Shown here piece by piece: positions 63,618-64,000 of a DNA stretch of 64,000 nucleotides (positions are counted from its first letter, which is position 1; each line of letters opens with the position of its first letter). The position numbers and the translations under genes are program-made. The notes beneath the pieces are model-generated. The model was given only the letters and a program-made list of their open reading frames with translations. It did no database searches and was not told the origin of the DNA. The stretch is taken from NCBI GenBank assembly GCA_030512295.1, contig JAULSR010000004.1, forward strand, positions 248,001 through 312,000, in the 5' to 3' direction. Source of the stretch: Bombardia bombarda (lineage: Eukaryota; Ascomycota; Sordariomycetes; Sordariales; Lasiosphaeriaceae).

Positions 63618-64000
63618 CTTCTAGCCAGCGCAAATACGCCAGAGTCAGTTGTCGAAGAGGGTGTCCAAAGCGCTACCGATGAGGCGAATCCATGGGATCG
63701 CTTGGAAGCACCAGTCGGTGATGAATGAAAGATGGCCTCGACGGTGGGTATTAAGAGAGATCAATGCAAATGCGGGCGAGAAAGGGAGAGAGGCCCTGCG
63801 TTGCGTTGCGTTGCGTTGCGTTGCTGTGCAAAGTGCCCGACGGATGGGGGCTGGTGGGAGGGGCGCTTGTCGGACGTCGTGAAGAAATGGTCGATGGAGC
63901 TGTTATATTAAATAATTATCGACGATTATCGAAAATGTCGTGAATCCAAATTGAAAATGCGGAGAGCGAGCTGCTTTCGGACATAGAAGTCGCGGTTTCG
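63618..64000. other. CDC27 upstream region
   Basis: No gene seen up to the window edge. Contains five tandem GCGTT units at 63798-63822. Confidence 0.5.
63798..63822. repeat. Pentanucleotide GCGTT tandem repeat
   Basis: Five perfect units, about 180 bp upstream of the CDC27 start codon. Confidence 0.9.

Overview
This window reads as nuclear DNA of a filamentous ascomycete, most likely a Sordariomycete. The evidence is the split genes with short introns (about 50-130 nt, with GT(A/G)AGT-type donors and CTAAC/CTGAC branch sites), the GC-biased third codon positions, the long disordered extensions on conserved proteins, and the fungal-specific families. There are no operons, CRISPR arrays, phage genes or rRNA genes, and I found no convincing tRNA. 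I support 18 protein-coding genes; exon boundaries were worked out from splice sites and reading phase.

Layout. 0-16 kb: a conserved unknown protein (-), a seven-helix fungal rhodopsin-domain membrane protein (-) and the microtubule bundler Ase1/PRC1 (+), separated by two 4-5 kb gene-poor stretches. 16-30 kb, all +: an Irs4-like EH-domain protein, tRNA-dihydrouridine synthase Dus1, xylulokinase, a membrane-anchored alpha/beta hydrolase, and a glutamine-rich NC2-alpha/Bur6 histone-fold protein. 31-45 kb, all +: a seven-exon conserved unknown protein, an APC-superfamily amino-acid permease, and phosphatidylinositol 4-kinase Pik1 with 42 consecutive glutamines. 48-50 kb: a conserved unknown SR-rich protein (-). 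52-64 kb is gene-dense: Nup82 (-), cap-binding Cbc2 (+), mitochondrial ribosomal MrpL31 (-), TRAPP subunit Trs20 (+), histone H4 (-) and Cdc27/Apc3 (-).

The genes are mostly housekeeping and do not form a pathway cluster. The links I can see are Nup82 and Cbc2 facing each other across a 541-bp promoter (both serve mRNA metabolism and export), MrpL31 and Trs20 sharing a 354-bp divergent promoter, and two cell-division genes (Ase1, Cdc27) far apart. I see no new defence, mobile or biosynthetic system.

The most unusual points are these. A predicted 3-nt micro-exon in the permease restores a canonical transmembrane motif. Four sites in three otherwise intact genes (ASE1, the permease, NUP82 twice) lack one base in a G/C homopolymer, which looks more like a sequence or assembly artefact than gene decay. 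A tandem acceptor can insert two residues into the hydrolase oxyanion motif. Other points are a 3-codon uORF, a 35-nt poly-T tract, AT-rich islands, and TAGGTA-type motifs recurring in intergenic DNA.
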